From assembly GCF_004022425.1 (NCBI RefSeq), contig NZ_RBZY01000024.1:1-53494 (forward strand): DNA of 53,494 bases. The letters are read 5' to 3'. This DNA comes from Microbacterium enclense (GTDB taxonomy: Bacteria; Actinomycetota; Actinomycetes; Actinomycetales; Microbacteriaceae). A program made the position numbers and the translations under genes. Each line of letters starts with the position of its first letter. Position 1 is the stretch's first letter. Positions 53,345 to 53,494 of this stretch are shown piece by piece. Below the pieces are notes generated by a model. That model was not told where the DNA came from. It was given only the letters and a program-made list of their open reading frames with translations, and made no database searches.

Positions 53345-53397
53345 GGTGAACGCTCCCGACGAGCGGATGTGGCCGGGTCGTTGCTTCCTCGGCCCGA

Positions 53398-53494
53398 TCA
53401 CTCGGTCAGGTACCGACGGAGTCCTTCTGCGCCGGAGGGTGCGGACACGTCGTGGGTGTCGCCGAGGTCGAGGACGCTGTTTCGGGGGCGGGGG
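53398..53494 (-). CDS. 3' end of an unidentified gene running off the window
   Basis: An open frame enters from the right edge on the minus strand and ends at a TGA at 53400-53398. The last residues read NSVLDLGDTHDVSAPSG and GLRRYLTE. It converges on the AraC-type gene with 53 nt between stops. Only about 32 residues are present, too few to identify the family. Confidence 0.5.
   Translation of the reverse strand, partial: PRPRNSVLDLGDTHDVSAPSGAEGLRRYLTE

Overview
The window is GC-rich actinobacterial chromosome. The str-operon proteins (RpoC, S12, S7, EF-G, EF-Tu), the many GTG starts, the TANNNT -10 boxes placed 6-7 nt before start codons, and the Tat-exported and FHA/MoxR/DUF58 proteins all fit a member of the Microbacteriaceae, most likely Microbacterium or a close relative. 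That placement is inference from gene content and codon style; no database search was run. I see no tRNA, rRNA, CRISPR array, transposase or phage integration module.

Region 1 (1-19651). The 3' end of rpoC closes with two stacked hairpin terminators. It is followed by about 18 kb that separates rpoC from rpsL. First come small membrane or exported proteins, including a convergent pair of related Cys-containing proteins at 1644-2844. Then a tightly coupled operon (5338-19651) encodes a membrane Ser/Thr kinase, a 1,991-residue exported multi-domain Ig/cadherin-like protein, a MoxR AAA+ ATPase, a DUF58 protein, a TgpA-type membrane protein whose transglutaminase core has lost its Cys and His, an FHA protein, and a tail-anchored protein with repeated acidic-Thr motifs. 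Most junctions are ATGA or GTGA overlaps. I read this as one envelope-linked phosphosignalling and chaperone locus.

Region 2 (19652-24396). rpsL-rpsG-fusA-tuf has a good promoter (TTGCCC, 17 nt, TATCAT), a leader of about 240 nt, hairpins between genes, and a strong terminator after tuf.

Region 3 (24397-26751). A small Tat-exported protein of unknown function is followed by an AraC-type regulator whose ribosome binding site lies in a hairpin, and by a small leaderless membrane protein.

Region 4 (26823-52294). This is a large surface-polysaccharide locus. It holds a DUF4012 protein, a signal peptidase I translationally coupled to an HprK-like kinase fused to a PqqD-like domain, an OafA/SGNH acyltransferase, GT2 and GT4 glycosyltransferases, a nucleotidyltransferase-fold protein, a Tat-exported beta-helix protein, a Wzx flippase, a pyruvyl transferase, a Wzy polymerase, Gmd and Rmd (GDP-rhamnose supply), and a tyrosine kinase/phosphatase pair. 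Two truncated genes are joined out of frame at about 35809, which looks like a deletion scar. No priming sugar-phosphate transferase is visible. The locus ends with a coiled-coil membrane protein carrying a Gly/Thr repeat tail.

Region 5 (52457-53494). A second AraC-type regulator is followed by the 3' end of an unidentified minus-strand gene running off the window.

A feature of the whole window is the frequent 7-mer GGATGCC/GGCATCC, which also forms the inverted arms of two intergenic hairpins.
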